Origin: Paulinella micropora
Taxonomy: Eukaryota > Cercozoa > Imbricatea > Euglyphida
DNA length: 37,861 nt
NCBI GenBank assembly: GCA_009731375.1
Contig: BJOX01000203.1
Location: 595,859-633,719, forward strand
Reading direction: 5' to 3'
Under the pieces are notes generated by a model that was given only the letters and a program-made list of their open reading frames with translations, ran no database searches and was not told where the DNA came from. Below are positions 10,280-20,667 of this stretch, piece by piece. The stretch's first letter is position 1, and every line of letters begins with the position of its first letter. The translations under genes and the position numbers were made by a program.

Positions 10280-10850
10280 GTCATGGTTATGGTATTGTTA
10301 TTGTTATTGTTATTGTTATTGCTATTGTTTGTTATTGTTGTTGCTATTGCTATTGCTATTGCTATTGGTATTGTTATTGTTATTGTTATTTGTTTTATTG
10401 TTTTTGTTATTGTTATGGTTACTGTTATTCATTTTGCTATATTTTTATTGTTATTGTTATTGTTATTGTTATTGTTCGTGTTGTTGTCATTGTTATTGTT
10501 ATTGTTATTGTCATTGTTATTGTTATTGTTATTGTTATTCATATTGTCATTGTTATTGCTATTGTTATTGTTATTGTTATTGTCATTGTTGTTATTGTTA
10601 TTATTATTGTTATTCATATTGTCATTGTTATTGTTATTTTTATTGTTATTGTCATTGTTGTTGTTATTGTTATTGTTATTGTTATTCATATTGCCATTAT
10701 TATTGTTATTTTTATTGTTATTGTCATGGTTGTTATTGTTATTGTTATTGTTGTTATTGTTATTGTTTATTGTTTATTGTTATTGTTATGTTATTGTTAC
10801 GATATTGTAATTGCTATTGTTACTATTTATTATTATTATTACACGCGATG
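10280..10850. repeat. TTATTG hexamer array with higher-order structure
   Basis: Imperfect TTATTG/TCATTG/GCTATTG hexamers. ATTCATATTGTCATTGTTATT recurs at about 65-75 bp spacing, so the array has a higher-order period. A small worn fragment of exon 1 (ACACGCGATGTTGCCTG) sits at 10841-10857. A short piece encoding YVFGYAELMGK at about 10909-10943 resembles 16846-16880 (YVLLCAELIDQ) in the same frame. Confidence 0.85.
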
Positions 10851-10949
10851 TTGCCTGTATTATTATTGTTATGTTGTTATTGTACGTCTACCTATCTATC
10901 ATGTATGCCTATGTCTTCGGATATGCAGAGCTGATGGGCAAAATATATC

Positions 10950-10965
10950 CATCTCTCTCTTTCTT

Positions 10966-11063
<98 letters not shown>

Positions 11064-11075
11064 TTGTAGCAACAT
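10950..11075. repeat. CT array
   Basis: CT dinucleotide repeats ending in GGTTTGTAG, an acceptor. A truncated copy of the next exon's first bases (CAACATTACGTTTGC) follows, and then a 10-base gap (11085-11094). Confidence 0.95.
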
Positions 11076-11114
11076 TACGTTTGCNNNNNNNNNNTCTCTC
11101 TCTCTCGTTTGTAG

Positions 11115-11187
11115 CAACATTACGCTTGCTTGGTTTTCTACCCCTCTTTGGACCCTTCGTCTTCGTCGCTTACCAAGTCTTCCTCAC
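11115..11187 (+). CDS. EI24/CysZ-like exon 2, first hydrophobic hairpin
   Basis: Preceded by a CT tract and TTTGTAG and followed by CTCAC|GTAAGC, a strong donor. It encodes TLRLLGFLPLFGPFVFVAYQ then VFL. It starts with two bases of a split codon, matching the single base left by the exon at 9982, and ends with two. A P-x-x-GP turn between two hydrophobic stretches is typical of EI24/CysZ/RRT8-type proteins, where it occurs once in each half. The first 15 bases also occur before the gap at 11085. The last 40 or so bases plus donor occur again at 11234-11268 (CVFVGYQVYLT), so both edges have been duplicated. The next exon is unclear: one starting at 11468 fits its acceptor side but not the following exon. 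Confidence 0.5.
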
Positions 11188-11203
11188 GTAAGCATCTTCG
11201 CCT

Positions 11204-11327
11204 ATCTATCTACCTATCTACCTATCTGCTTGTGTCTTCGTGGGATACCAAGTCTACCTCACGTAAAACATCTTCGCCTATCTATCTATCTATCTATCTA
11301 TCTATCCATCTATCCATCTATCCATCC

Positions 11328-11362
<35 letters not shown>

Positions 11363-11467
11363 CATCCATCCATCTATCTATCTACCTACCTACCTATCTA
11401 CCTACCTACCTACCAACCTACCTACCTCCCTCCCTCCCTCCCTCCCTACCTATCTCTCCATCTCTAG
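11204..11467. repeat. ATCT/ACCT/CCCT array with duplicated exon 2 edge
   Basis: ATCT, CATC and ACCT repeats. At 11228-11281 there is a copy of the exon 2 end and intron start (TCTTCGTGGGATACCAAGTC, then CTCACGTAAAACATCTTCGCC), about 75 bp after the original. A possible acceptor CTCTAG at 11462-11467 precedes TACGATTCCCTGGGCCC. A 10-base gap follows at 11538-11547. Confidence 0.85.
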
Positions 11468-11547
11468 GTACGATTCCCTGGGCCCTGTGTTGTGTGTGTG
11501 TTGTTCTCTCCTAAACCTAGCCCCTGTCGCCTCCTTTNNNNNNNNNN

Positions 11548-11613
11548 TCTCTCTCTCTCTCTCTCTCTCATAAGCACTTCACATCGGATGTCACGAGAGA
11601 GTCAGACTCTCTC

Positions 11614-11670
<57 letters not shown>

Positions 11671-11695
11671 CTCTCTCTCACACACACACACACAT
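11548..11695. repeat. CT arrays
   Basis: CT repeats on both sides of a short unique piece (about 11569-11607), ending in CA repeats (11680-11693). They follow a 10-base gap. Confidence 0.93.
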
Positions 11696-11737
11696 TGCAC
11701 CAATGCCCTCCCTTCGTCAAACGCTAAATGGATCCAA

Positions 11738-11877
11738 TCAACATAGCAGATTCCCATCCATCTATCTATCTATCAACATAGCAGATTCCCATCCATCTAT
11801 CTACCTATCAATATAGCAGATTCCCATCCATCTATCTATCTATCAACATAGCAGATTCCCATCCATCTATCCATCTA
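11738..11877. repeat. 35-bp tandem repeat, four copies
   Basis: Four copies starting at 11738, 11773, 11808 and 11843, exactly 35 bp apart. Each has AACATAGCAGATTCCCATCC followed by ATCT repeats. A fifth, diverged copy (ACCATAGCATGTTCCCATCC) lies at about 11997-12018 after more ATCT repeats. Confidence 0.93.
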
Positions 11878-11962
11878 TCCAACTATCCAACTATCCATCT
11901 ATCTATCTATCCATCTATCCATCTATCTATCTATCTATCTATCTATTTATCTATTTATCTAT

Positions 11963-11995
<33 letters not shown>

Positions 11996-12095
11996 AACCA
12001 TAGCATGTTCCCATCCATGTTTAAATACGCTAACCCACGTTCTTCTCTTCCAAACACGATCAAGATGATGCATGATAACCCCTCTCTTTCCTCTT

Positions 12096-12097
<2 letters not shown>

Positions 12098-12135
<38 letters not shown>

Positions 12136-12170
12136 ACCCTTCCCCCTCTNNNNNNNNNNCCCCCCCCCCC
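12098..12170. repeat. Poly-C tract with 10-base gap
   Basis: C homopolymer broken by ACCCTTCCCCCTCT and by ten Ns at 12150-12159. The gap probably marks a sequencing stop in the homopolymer. Confidence 0.95.
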
Positions 12171-12238
12171 TATCTATCTATCTATCTATCTATCGATATA
12201 TCTATCGATATCTTTGGCGTATGCGGTCAAGTGCCTGG

Positions 12239-12274
<36 letters not shown>

Positions 12275-12302
12275 GTATCTATCTATCTATCTATCTATCT
12301 AC

Positions 12303-12333
<31 letters not shown>

Positions 12334-12354
12334 CCTATCTATCTATATATCTAC

Positions 12355-12419
<65 letters not shown>

Positions 12420-12452
12420 CATCCATCCATCCATCCATCCATCCATCCATCC

Positions 12453-12485
<33 letters not shown>

Positions 12486-12601
12486 CCTATCTACCTACCT
12501 ACCTACCTACCTACCTACCTACCTGCCTGCCTACCTATCTATCTATCTATCTATATATCTATCTATCTATCTGTCTTCATATGTATCTATCTACCTATCA
12601 G
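12171..12601. repeat. ATCT arrays with a copied start of exon A
   Basis: ATCT, ATCC and ACCT arrays. At 12207-12240 there is a lone copy of the first third of exon A (ATATCTTTGGCGTATGCGGTC), encoding ISLAYAVKCLA in the same frame as the real exon. It has no AG just upstream. Confidence 0.9.
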
Positions 12602-12694
12602 GATTAATATCTTTGGCGTATGCAACCAAGGGCCTGACTAGAGAACTGCTGGACCCGTATCTCATGCGAGAGAAGGAACTAGCTCGATTGGCAG
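12602..12694 (+). CDS. EI24/CysZ-like exon A, central loop
   Basis: Preceded by TATCAG and followed by GCAG|GTCAAC. It encodes [20 protein letters not shown] then [10 protein letters not shown]. It starts with two bases of a split codon and ends with one G. That G completes a codon with the AG that opens exon B (GAG, Glu). EI24/CysZ-like proteins have a charged loop of this kind (Y..KG followed by Arg/Lys-rich sequence) between their two hydrophobic halves. The pyrimidine tract is an ATCT array. The second half of this exon plus its donor recurs three times downstream. Confidence 0.55.
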
Positions 12695-13590
<896 letters not shown>

Positions 13591-13622
13591 AGGATGCGGA
13601 ACAAGAAGATCATTTGGAAAAC
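13591..13622 (+). pseudogene. Worn copy of the exon B start
   Basis: TATGTAG precedes AGGATGCGGAACAAGAAG and the copy ends AAAAC|GTATAT. It matches the first 32 bases of exon B (14118) with about eight changes, encoding [11 protein letters not shown] against EEAEEEERLED. It keeps an acceptor and could use GTATAT as donor, but it lacks the rest of the exon. Confidence 0.6.
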
Positions 13623-13629
13623 GTATATA

Positions 13630-13630
13630 T

Positions 13631-13682
<52 letters not shown>

Positions 13683-13719
13683 GTAGGTAGGTAGGTAGGT
13701 AGGTAGGTAGGTAGGTAGG

Positions 13720-13770
<51 letters not shown>

Positions 13771-13902
13771 GTAGGTAGGTAGGTAGGTACATAGATAGGT
13801 AGGTAGGTAGATAGATGACAATGATGGACAACACAGAAAGAACCTATAGATGATTTGTCACAAAAATTATAGATAGATAGATAGATAGGTAGATAGGAAG
13901 GG

Positions 13903-13979
<77 letters not shown>

Positions 13980-14016
13980 GGCGGAAATCCCCGTTGAATT
14001 TGTGCAACAACAACAA

Positions 14017-14049
<33 letters not shown>
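13630..14049. repeat. GATA/GGTA array and poly-A
   Basis: GATA and GGTA repeats (13630-13805), a unique piece (13806-13870), GATA repeats again (13870-13980), then CAA repeats and poly-A (14007-14049). Here the GATA strand is on top, whereas most arrays within this gene carry ATCT on top. Confidence 0.95.
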
Positions 14050-14051
<2 letters not shown>

Positions 14052-14117
14052 CCAGCGCATTATAAGCTATTTTCGCTGGTGATAATGATGCGCTGCATGT
14101 TATGTGTTTGCGGACAG

Positions 14118-14195
14118 AGGAAGCGGAAGAAGAAGAGCGTTTGGAAGACGTGTCGCAGCCTGGCTTAGCTGGCGATCAGCCTGGACAAGAAAGGG
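14118..14195 (+). CDS. EI24/CysZ-like exon B, acidic loop
   Basis: Preceded by TTTGCGGACAG and ending AAAGG G|GTGTTG. It encodes an acidic, Glu-rich helix (EAEEEERLEDVSQPGLAG, then DQPGQER). It begins with two bases that complete the codon left by exon A. It ends with one G that completes a Gly codon with the GC opening exon C, so both joints keep phase. The charged stretch would lie in the loop between the two hydrophobic halves of the protein. The upstream pyrimidine tract is poor, so the acceptor is less certain than the phase match suggests. Confidence 0.5.
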
Positions 14196-14199
14196 GTGT

Positions 14200-14201
14200 T
14201 G

Positions 14202-14243
<42 letters not shown>

Positions 14244-14350
14244 CTCTCTCTATATATATATATATATATGTATATATTTATATTATATTATATTATATAT
14301 ATATATGTATATGTATATATCTCGATGTTCGTATGCATATATGCCTGCAT
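14200..14350. repeat. CT, AT and ATGT arrays
   Basis: CT/CTTT repeats (14200-14250) followed by AT-rich TATATA repeats with imperfect ATGT (14250-14320). Confidence 0.92.
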
Positions 14351-14365
14351 CCACGTGTATCTGTG

Positions 14366-14490
14366 GACAGCACGGGCCGGTGGGGCCAGGGCAGACATGC
14401 GTCTATCTATCTATCTATCCATCTATCTATCTATCTATCTATCTATCTATGCACAGCACGGGCCGGTGGTGCCAGGGCAGATGGAATCGG
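14366..14490 (+). repeat. Pair of GC-rich repeats flanking an ATCT array
   Basis: GCACGGGCCGGTGGGGCCAG at 14369 and the closely similar GCACGGGCCGGTGGTGCCAG at 14456 flank an ATCT array. Each is preceded by ACAG. The first could be a 30-base exon ending at GC|GTCTAT, and its length would leave the B-to-C phase unchanged. I do not include it in the gene model because nothing in the encoded peptide supports it. Confidence 0.7.
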
Positions 14491-14824
14491 CTCAAGCCCT
14501 AAACTGAGTAAACATCACACCCACACAGACACACACACATATATATATATATATACAAAAGGATCCACCACCAAACATGAGTAAACATGCCTACAATACA
14601 TATATATATACATATATATATGTGTGTGTGTGTGTAATAGATAGATGGATAGATAACACACAAATAGAAAGGGCTCACGTGCATGCCTATGCAAATTTGT
14701 ATACAAATAGATATGGCTCATGCGAGTGCTGTTTGGAAACTAAACAAAGCTGTGTAGATAGATAGACAGAGAGGTAGATAGATAGATAGTTAGATCGATA
14801 GGTAGATATGTAGATAGGTAGATG

Positions 14825-15080
14825 ATGAGATATCGACTAATGTCAGAAAAAAGGAGCTTCTGATTTCGTCAACCAAGGAAGTCTGTAAAAAATATTGACC
14901 CGATGCCCAGCTAAGCCGTGATGTTTGCACGGAAGGGACTGATACAGGTGATACCAAAGCTCCCTAGTACCAGGCGGGGCCAGGGCTCGTTCCATAAGCG
15001 CCCCTTGCAGAACGAGCTCCCACCTCCATTACAGAGGACCCAGTAAGCAGATGGAGTTTCGAGACTGTTCGACAGTCTAG
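14825..15080. repeat. Dispersed repeat of about 250 bp, copy 1
   Basis: Starts GATATCGACTAATGTCAG and ends near GGAGTTTCGAGACTGTTCGAC. It is over 90 per cent alike by eye to 37613-37861, with a few small indels. In both copies the GAAATATCGACTAATG or GATATCGACTAATG end sits next to a GATA array, so on the other strand the element appears to end in an ATCT microsatellite tail. That suggests a SINE- or LINE-like 3' end. I see no coding potential and no clear pol III boxes. Confidence 0.8.
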
Positions 15081-15100
15081 TATAAACAGACAGAGCACTG

Positions 15101-15581
15101 NNNNNNNNNNNNNNNNNNNNNNNNNNNNNNNNNNNNNNNNNNNNNNNNNNNNNNNNNNNNNNNNNNNNNNNNNNNNNNNNNNNNNNNNNNNNNNNNNNNN
15201 NNNNNNNNNNNNNNNNNNNNNNNNNNNNNNNNNNNNNNNNNNNNNNNNNNNNNNNNNNNNNNNNNNNNNNNNNNNNNNNNNNNNNNNNNNNNNNNNNNNN
15301 NNNNNNNNNNNNNNNNNNNNNNNNNNNNNNNNNNNNNNNNNNNNNNNNNNNNNNNNNNNNNNNNNNNNNNNNNNNNNNNNNNNNNNNNNNNNNNNNNNNN
15401 NNNNNNNNNNNNNNNNNNNNNNNNNNNNNNNNNNNNNNNNNNNNNNNNNNNNNNNNNNNNNNNNNNNNNNNNNNNNNNNNNNNNNNNNNNNNNNNNNNNN
15501 NNNNNNNNNNNNNNNNNNNNNNNNNNNNNNNNNNNNNNNNNNNNNNNNNNNNNNNNNNNNNNNNNNNNNNNNNNNNNNNNN
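15101..15581. other. Assembly gap (N)
   Basis: 481 unknown bases between unique sequence and a GATA array. Part of the repeat probably lies inside. Confidence 0.99.
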
Positions 15582-15733
<152 letters not shown>

Positions 15734-15871
15734 GTAGATAGATAGATAGATAGATAACATACAAATAGACATGGCTCATGTGCATGCTGTTTGGAAACTA
15801 AACAAAGGTGTGTGGATAGATAGATAGGTAGATAGATAGATAGTTAGATCGATAGGTAGAAAGGTAGGTAG

Positions 15872-15985
<114 letters not shown>

Positions 15986-16017
15986 TATATAGGTAGATAG
16001 GTAGGTAGGTAGGTAGG

Positions 16018-16097
<80 letters not shown>

Positions 16098-16100
16098 ATC

Positions 16101-16175
<75 letters not shown>

Positions 16176-16176
16176 G

Positions 16177-16247
<71 letters not shown>

Positions 16248-16288
16248 GTAGGTAGGTAGGTAGGTAGGTAGGTAGGTAGATAGGTAGG

Positions 16289-16339
<51 letters not shown>

Positions 16340-16500
16340 CATACAAATAGACATGGCTCATGTGCGTGCTGTTTGGAAACTAAACAAAGGTGTGTGGATA
16401 GATAGAGAGGTAGATAGATAGATAGTTAGATCGATAGGTAGATAGGTAGATAGGTAGATTGATTGATTGCTTGAGTGATAGAGTGATAGAGTGATAGAGT

Positions 16501-16552
<52 letters not shown>

Positions 16553-16553
16553 C

Positions 16554-16605
<52 letters not shown>

Positions 16606-16685
16606 GTAGGTAGGTAGATTGGTAGACAGGTAGGTAAGTAGATAGATAGAAAGGTAGATAGGTAGATTGATAGTGTATGCGCTGA

Positions 16686-16757
16686 TGTATGTATGTCTGT
16701 CTGTCTGTCTGTATGTATGTATGTATGTATGTATGTATGTATGTATGTATGTATGTT
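16686..16757. repeat. TGTC and ATGT array
   Basis: Short GTCT and ATGT repeats ending in a T run and TAG, which forms the acceptor of exon C. Confidence 0.93.
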
Positions 16758-16763
16758 TTTTAG

Positions 16764-16810
16764 GCAAGTATACCTTTCTTTGGCTGGGAAACGCACTGCC
16801 TCTAGTGATG
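16764..16810 (+). CDS. EI24/CysZ-like exon C, start of second hydrophobic half
   Basis: Preceded by TGTTTTTTAG and followed by GTGATG|GTCTAT. It encodes KYTFLWLGNALPLVM. It opens with GC, which completes a Gly codon with the last base of exon B, and closes on a codon boundary, matching the phase-0 start of exon D. The sequence is the aromatic lead-in plus hydrophobic start expected before the second P-x-x-GP hairpin of EI24/CysZ-type proteins. The piece encoding PLVVLYV after TCCTCAG at 17170, and its copy at about 17290 (PLVFLYV), may be worn relatives. Confidence 0.5.
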
Positions 16811-16881
16811 GTCTATCTATCTATCTATCTATCTGTCCATCTGCCTATGTCCTCTTATGTGCAGAGCTGATAGACCAAGCA

Positions 16882-16923
<42 letters not shown>

Positions 16924-17093
16924 CCTATCTATTTATCTACCTACCTATCTGCCTACCTACCTAACTACCAACCTACCAACCTACCAACCTACCTACCTAC
17001 CTACCTACCTATTTATCTAATCTACAGCTGGTGGGTATCTATCTATCTATCTATCCATCTATCCATCTATCCATCTATTCATCTATCCATCTA

Positions 17094-17128
<35 letters not shown>

Positions 17129-17204
17129 CCTATCTACCTATCTACCTATCTACCTGTTCCTTTCCTCAGTCCCCTCGTCGTCCTCTATGTATGTATGTAT
17201 GTAC

Positions 17205-17235
<31 letters not shown>

Positions 17236-17378
17236 TGTATGTATGTATGTATGTATGTATGTCTAGTATGTATGTATGTTCCTTTCCTCATCCCCTCGTT
17301 TTCCTCTATGTGCACTATATATGTTTATCTATCTTTACAAGCAGACCTATACATCCCTCTATCTATCTACCAATCTTC

Positions 17379-17409
<31 letters not shown>

Positions 17410-17467
17410 CCTATCTACCTTATTTATCTTTCTATCTATCTATCTGCCTGTGTATCTATCTTTTTAG
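16811..17467. repeat. ATCT, ACCT and ATGT arrays with small duplicated pieces
   Basis: ATCT/ACCT arrays broken by short unique pieces: 16846-16880 (CCTATGTCCTCTTATGTGCAG, like 10905), 17020-17036 (CTACAGCTGGTGGG), and the pair TTCCTTTCCTCAGTCCCCTCG at 17155 with TTCCTTTCCTCATCCCCTCG at 17279. An ATGT array lies between that pair (17190-17278). Confidence 0.88.
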
Positions 17468-18264
17468 CTGCTGGGACTGTCTGTTCTAGGCCCGCTTGCT
17501 TTCCCCTTCATCATCATATCTATACGACATAATATCTATCTATCTTACCAACCTACCTATCTATCTCTCTATTTATCTACCAATGTATCTATCTATGTAT
17601 GTAGCTGCTGGATGTGCCTGTTCTTGGCCCGCTCCCTTTCCCCTTGGTGTATATCTATATGCCTATCTATCTTATCTATCTTACCAACCTATCTCTCTAT
17701 CTATCTGTGTATGTAGCTGCTGAATATGCCTCTTGGCCCGCTTGCTTTCCCCTTCATCATCATATCTGTACGACATAATGTCTATCTATCTCACCAACCT
17801 ACCTATCTATCTCTCTCTATCTATCTACCAATCTATCTGTGCATGTAGTTGCTGGGTGTGTCTGTTTTTGCCCCGCTCGCTTTCCCCTTGGTGCATATCT
17901 ATATATCTACCTATCTTATCTATCACACCAACCTATCTGTCTATCTGTCTATCTGTAGTTGCTGGGTGTGCCTGTTCTTGGCCCGCTCGTATTCCCCTTG
18001 GTGCATATCTATATGTCTATCTATCTTATCACCAACCTATCTGTTTATCTGTCTATCTCTAGTTGCTTGTCTGTTCTTGGCCCGCTCGCATTCCCCTTGG
18101 TGCATATCTATATATCTACCTATCTTATCTATCACACCAACCTATCTGTCTATCTGTCTATCTGTAGTTGTTTGTCTGTTCTTGGCCCGCTCGCATTCCC
18201 CTTGGTGCATATCTATATGTCTATCTATCTTATCACCAACCTATCTGTCTATGTCTATCTCTAG
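17468..18264 (+). repeat. Seven upstream copies of exon D in ATCT arrays
   Basis: Seven copies of the exon D start, each with its own acceptor, begin at about 17468, 17606, 17716, 17850, 17958, 18064 and 18169. The true exon follows at 18265, so the spacing is about 95-140 bp. Five copies keep the frame, reading variants of LLGVPVLGPLAFP. The copies at about 18064 and 18169 have lost nine or more bases. Two copies (17468 and 17716) share a TTCATCATCAT end. The others share CCCCTTGGTGCATATC. Between copies are ATCT repeats with CACCAACCTA. Confidence 0.9.
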
Positions 18265-18330
18265 TTGCTGGGTGTGCCTGTTCTTGGCCCGCTCGCATTC
18301 CCCTTCGTACAGACCGCAGTCGCTCCCTTG
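18265..18330 (+). CDS. EI24/CysZ-like exon D, second hydrophobic hairpin
   Basis: Preceded by CTATCTCTAG and ending CCCTTG|GTTTTC. It has 22 codons in phase 0 on both sides, starting LLGVPVLGPLAFPFVQTAVA. With exon C it forms the second hydrophobic hairpin with a P-x-x-GP turn, echoing LLGFLPLFGPFVF in exon 2. This two-half symmetry is the main reason for the EI24/CysZ-like call. It is the last of eight copies and the only one that continues past the shared CCCCTT into unique coding sequence (GTACAGACCGCAGTC), so I take it as the functional exon. Confidence 0.55.
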
Positions 18331-18332
18331 GT

Positions 18333-18334
<2 letters not shown>

Positions 18335-18388
<54 letters not shown>

Positions 18389-18530
18389 TGTTGGTGTTTG
18401 TGTGTGTTGCGTGACTAGCATTCCACCACCCGTGTTCTTGTTCTTGTTCTTACTTTTCTTATTCGTATTCTTGTTTTCTTTTATTCTTATTCTTATTCTT
18501 GTTCTTGTTGTTTTTTACTTTCTGTCATAG
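18335..18530. repeat. CT array and TTCTTG-type repeats
   Basis: CT repeats (18337-18387) and imperfect TTCTTG/TTCTTA repeats (18435-18515). They end in TACTTTCTGTCATAG, the acceptor of the last exon. Confidence 0.9.
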
Positions 18531-18572
18531 GCCCTTCGCATTCACAGGCTGGAAGCAGCAAAACGAAGATAG
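18531..18572 (+). CDS. EI24/CysZ-like last exon
   Basis: TTTTTTACTTTCTGTCATAG is a good pyrimidine tract and acceptor. It is followed by 13 codons and TAG in phase 0, encoding the basic tail ALRIHRLEAAKRR. Phase matches exon D. A short, positively charged C-terminus right after the last hydrophobic stretch is normal for a membrane protein with a cytosolic tail, and the double Arg-Lys end could act as a retention or sorting signal. I see no perfect AATAAA in the next 150 bp. Confidence 0.5.
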   Translation, partial: ALRIHRLEAAKRR

Positions 18573-18718
18573 CATGTGCCCCTCTCTTAATAGTTAATAT
18601 CCTTGTCCGAGCTTTTTCTCAACGCCAAGCATTCTTGATTGTTAATATCATTAAACCGCTGCGCAGTGTACAATAAGCTCTGCATGAGTTAAATAGATAT
18701 GTTACTACCTAGACACTT

Positions 18719-18809
18719 TTTTTTTCTGTTTTTTTTTTTTTTTTTTTTTTTTTTTANNNNNNNNNNNNNNNNNNNNNNNNNNNNNNNNNNNNNNNNNNNN
18801 NNNNNNNNN

Positions 18810-18848
<39 letters not shown>
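18719..18848. repeat. Poly-T tract with a 53-base gap
   Basis: T homopolymer (18719-18755), a gap at 18757-18809, then T again (18810-18848). Confidence 0.97.
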
Positions 18849-18849
<1 letters not shown>

Positions 18850-19243
18850 TAACATGATTATTTTCTTTCAGTTAAATACGTTCACGGTTCACTTCTTAAT
18901 TAATTAACTCTCACTTCATTTTATCAAGTTGTATTATATTAATAGATTATCTCTAAGACTTCCAACTTCCTCAAGTTCCGAGGCTGTGCTTTCTTGCCTC
19001 TGTGGGTCACGGTTCTGTAGGTATACGTAAAGACTGTAGATCGTTATGTGGTTGGACCTACTCGAAGCTGACATTGACTTGAATATTACTATAGATAATA
19101 TTATTAATACTGGGTGACGTCGGAATAATTTAATTAATCTCGATAGTCGGATTCAGGAAGTTGCAGTGAACTTGCCACGCGAAGGAAGATTGAAGTTTAA
19201 TATTATTAATATTATAAACCGCTTCAATAATAATACAAGTTCG
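18849..19243. other. Unique AT-rich spacer
   Basis: No gene seen. It contains several TAATATTATTAATA and TTAATTAATTA clusters (about 18895, 18936, 19080-19110, 19125 and 19197-19215). Similar TATTAAT insertions distinguish the copies of the adjacent LTR-like repeat. Confidence 0.6.
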
Positions 19244-20284
19244 CTTTCAGAAATGATTATTTATTGACAGAGGTTTACCGGACCACGACTGAGTGACCGT
19301 GCTCGCCCCTTTGCCGAGGTTAATTAGGTTTGAAGATAGGGTTGAGTAAGGGCTAGGTTCAAGATTTGTTAAGTATAAGGGCTGGTTTCAACTTTTGAGT
19401 AGAGTAAGGGTTTGTAAGTGCGTTCCGAGGCTTTCTCCAGGGCTTGTGAGGTGAGTTCACGACGAAGGTTCTGAATGTGAAGGCCGCCACTGGTATTAAA
19501 TCGGTTTTGGTTGTGTCGTAACGGATGTAGGCAGGCTAAAGTGGAAGGACAAATCGCACAGCCAGTGGGAAGAATACAAGTTGATTCAGGCGAAAAAGGA
19601 ATTTGCTAGAGTAAAAAGGAATTTTCCAGCGCACCTGGGGTGAGAAAATACTGGCAAAAAGCCTAGTAAAAAGTAAGATATATTGGATTATTGTATCGTA
19701 CTAATTACATTAGAATTGTCGGTCACAGTCCGCAAGATTACTTGCCAAGAGCTCACCGGGCGCGAGAGAAGAAGAAGTGCTCATCCAAGGAACGACGTAT
19801 GCGAATTCGTCTTCGGGTATGGAGCGGCAAAAGGAAGGACCATGCAGTAGATTACACTAGAAAGCAGGGGGGAACATGTTGGTTGGCTGCTTGGTTACTG
19901 GCGACGCAGGCAGGGTGATCTTGATGTTGATTGGCAGCTGCTTGGTTGCTGGCGACGCAGGTAGGGTGATCTTGTTTCAGGACACGACGCAGCAAAAACC
20001 CACTTGCCAAGAACGCAGGCGCGAAAAAAGAAGAAGGGTTCATCCACTAAAGAACGACACGTGTGGGTATGGAGGAGCAAAAGGAAAGACCATGTAACAG
20101 AACACACGAACAAGCAGGGGCATGTTGGTTGGTTGCTTGGTTGTTTGCGACACAGGCAGGGTGATCTTGCTGCAGGATGCTACATGACAGGAACGTAAGC
20201 TGAGAAGGGACCGTGGCATTGGGTTTAAGAGGAACCTGGACTAGTAGATGTAACCGGTGAGGAGCAAGGGGCAGGACTGTGACA
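19244..20284 (+). mobile_element. Outer LTR-like repeat, left copy
   Basis: The first 390 or so bases (CTTTCAGAAATGATTATTTA to about 19635) are repeated directly at 28125-28522, with a fragment at 8059. The sequence continues to GACTGTGACA at about 20275-20284, after which CTGGTATCACATCTCC follows. A CA end followed by TGGTATCA is what an LTR and a tRNA-type primer site would look like, so I infer an LTR of about 1 kb. Inside it, 19741-19920 and 20005-20166 are an imperfect tandem duplication sharing CTTGCCAAGA, ATGTTGGTTGG and CAGGGTGATCTTG. An extra partial unit lies at 19935-19975. Right-hand boundaries are inferred. Confidence 0.5.
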
Positions 20285-20340
20285 CTGGTATCACATCTCC
20301 TCTACTACAGAAACAAAGCGTGCAGGGGGCTCCTTCGAGG

Positions 20341-20345
20341 GAAAA
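20341..20345. repeat. Target-site duplication, left (GAAAA)
   Basis: GAAAA here is repeated at 27893-27897, immediately outside the two copia LTRs. Five base pairs is the usual Ty1/copia target duplication. It fixes the element edges. Confidence 0.85.
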
Positions 20346-20658
20346 CAAAGTAATCTATCACTCAAACGCAGAGTTTAGGGAAGCTACCCCGCTAAGGGTA
20401 TAGCCTGATAACTGAAGAAAAGACTTTTAATGACTTTGGGTCACACAAATTTATGATGTTATGACCTTTACAGAATGGTAATACTCATTTGATTCTAGGC
20501 ATTCCAGACTATGATTCGCGAATACTCTAGAAAGTGTCCTTGTCAGTAATAAAGGTATTAATAACTGTCCGGCCTATGAACCTGCCTATGACTAAGACTA
20601 TCAAATTACCGGTAAATTGTCTAGGTGGAGTAACGGGTATTAGTAGTACATTACAACG
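20346..20658 (-). repeat. 3' LTR of the copia element
   Basis: 313 bp. Read on the minus strand it begins CGTTGTAATG and ends ATTACTTTG. The ends lack the usual TG..CA but form an imperfect inverted pair, CGTTGTAAT against CAAAGTAAT. ATTAAA at about 20429-20434 on the minus strand is a possible polyadenylation signal. It is directly preceded, on the minus strand, by the polypurine tract. Confidence 0.93.
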
Positions 20659-20667
20659 CTCCCCCTT
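20659..20667 (-). other. Polypurine tract
   Basis: AAGGGGGAG on the minus strand, touching the 3' LTR. This is the expected plus-strand DNA primer site for reverse transcription. Confidence 0.85.

Noticed and set aside
11468-11493. An exon linking 11115-11187 to exon A
   Set aside because: The acceptor and first phase fit, but every donor giving the needed end phase creates a stop at the joint with exon A.
17468-18330. Firm call of mutually exclusive exons
   Set aside because: Two copies have lost bases that break the frame, and only the last is full length. Passive duplication is the simpler reading without RNA evidence.
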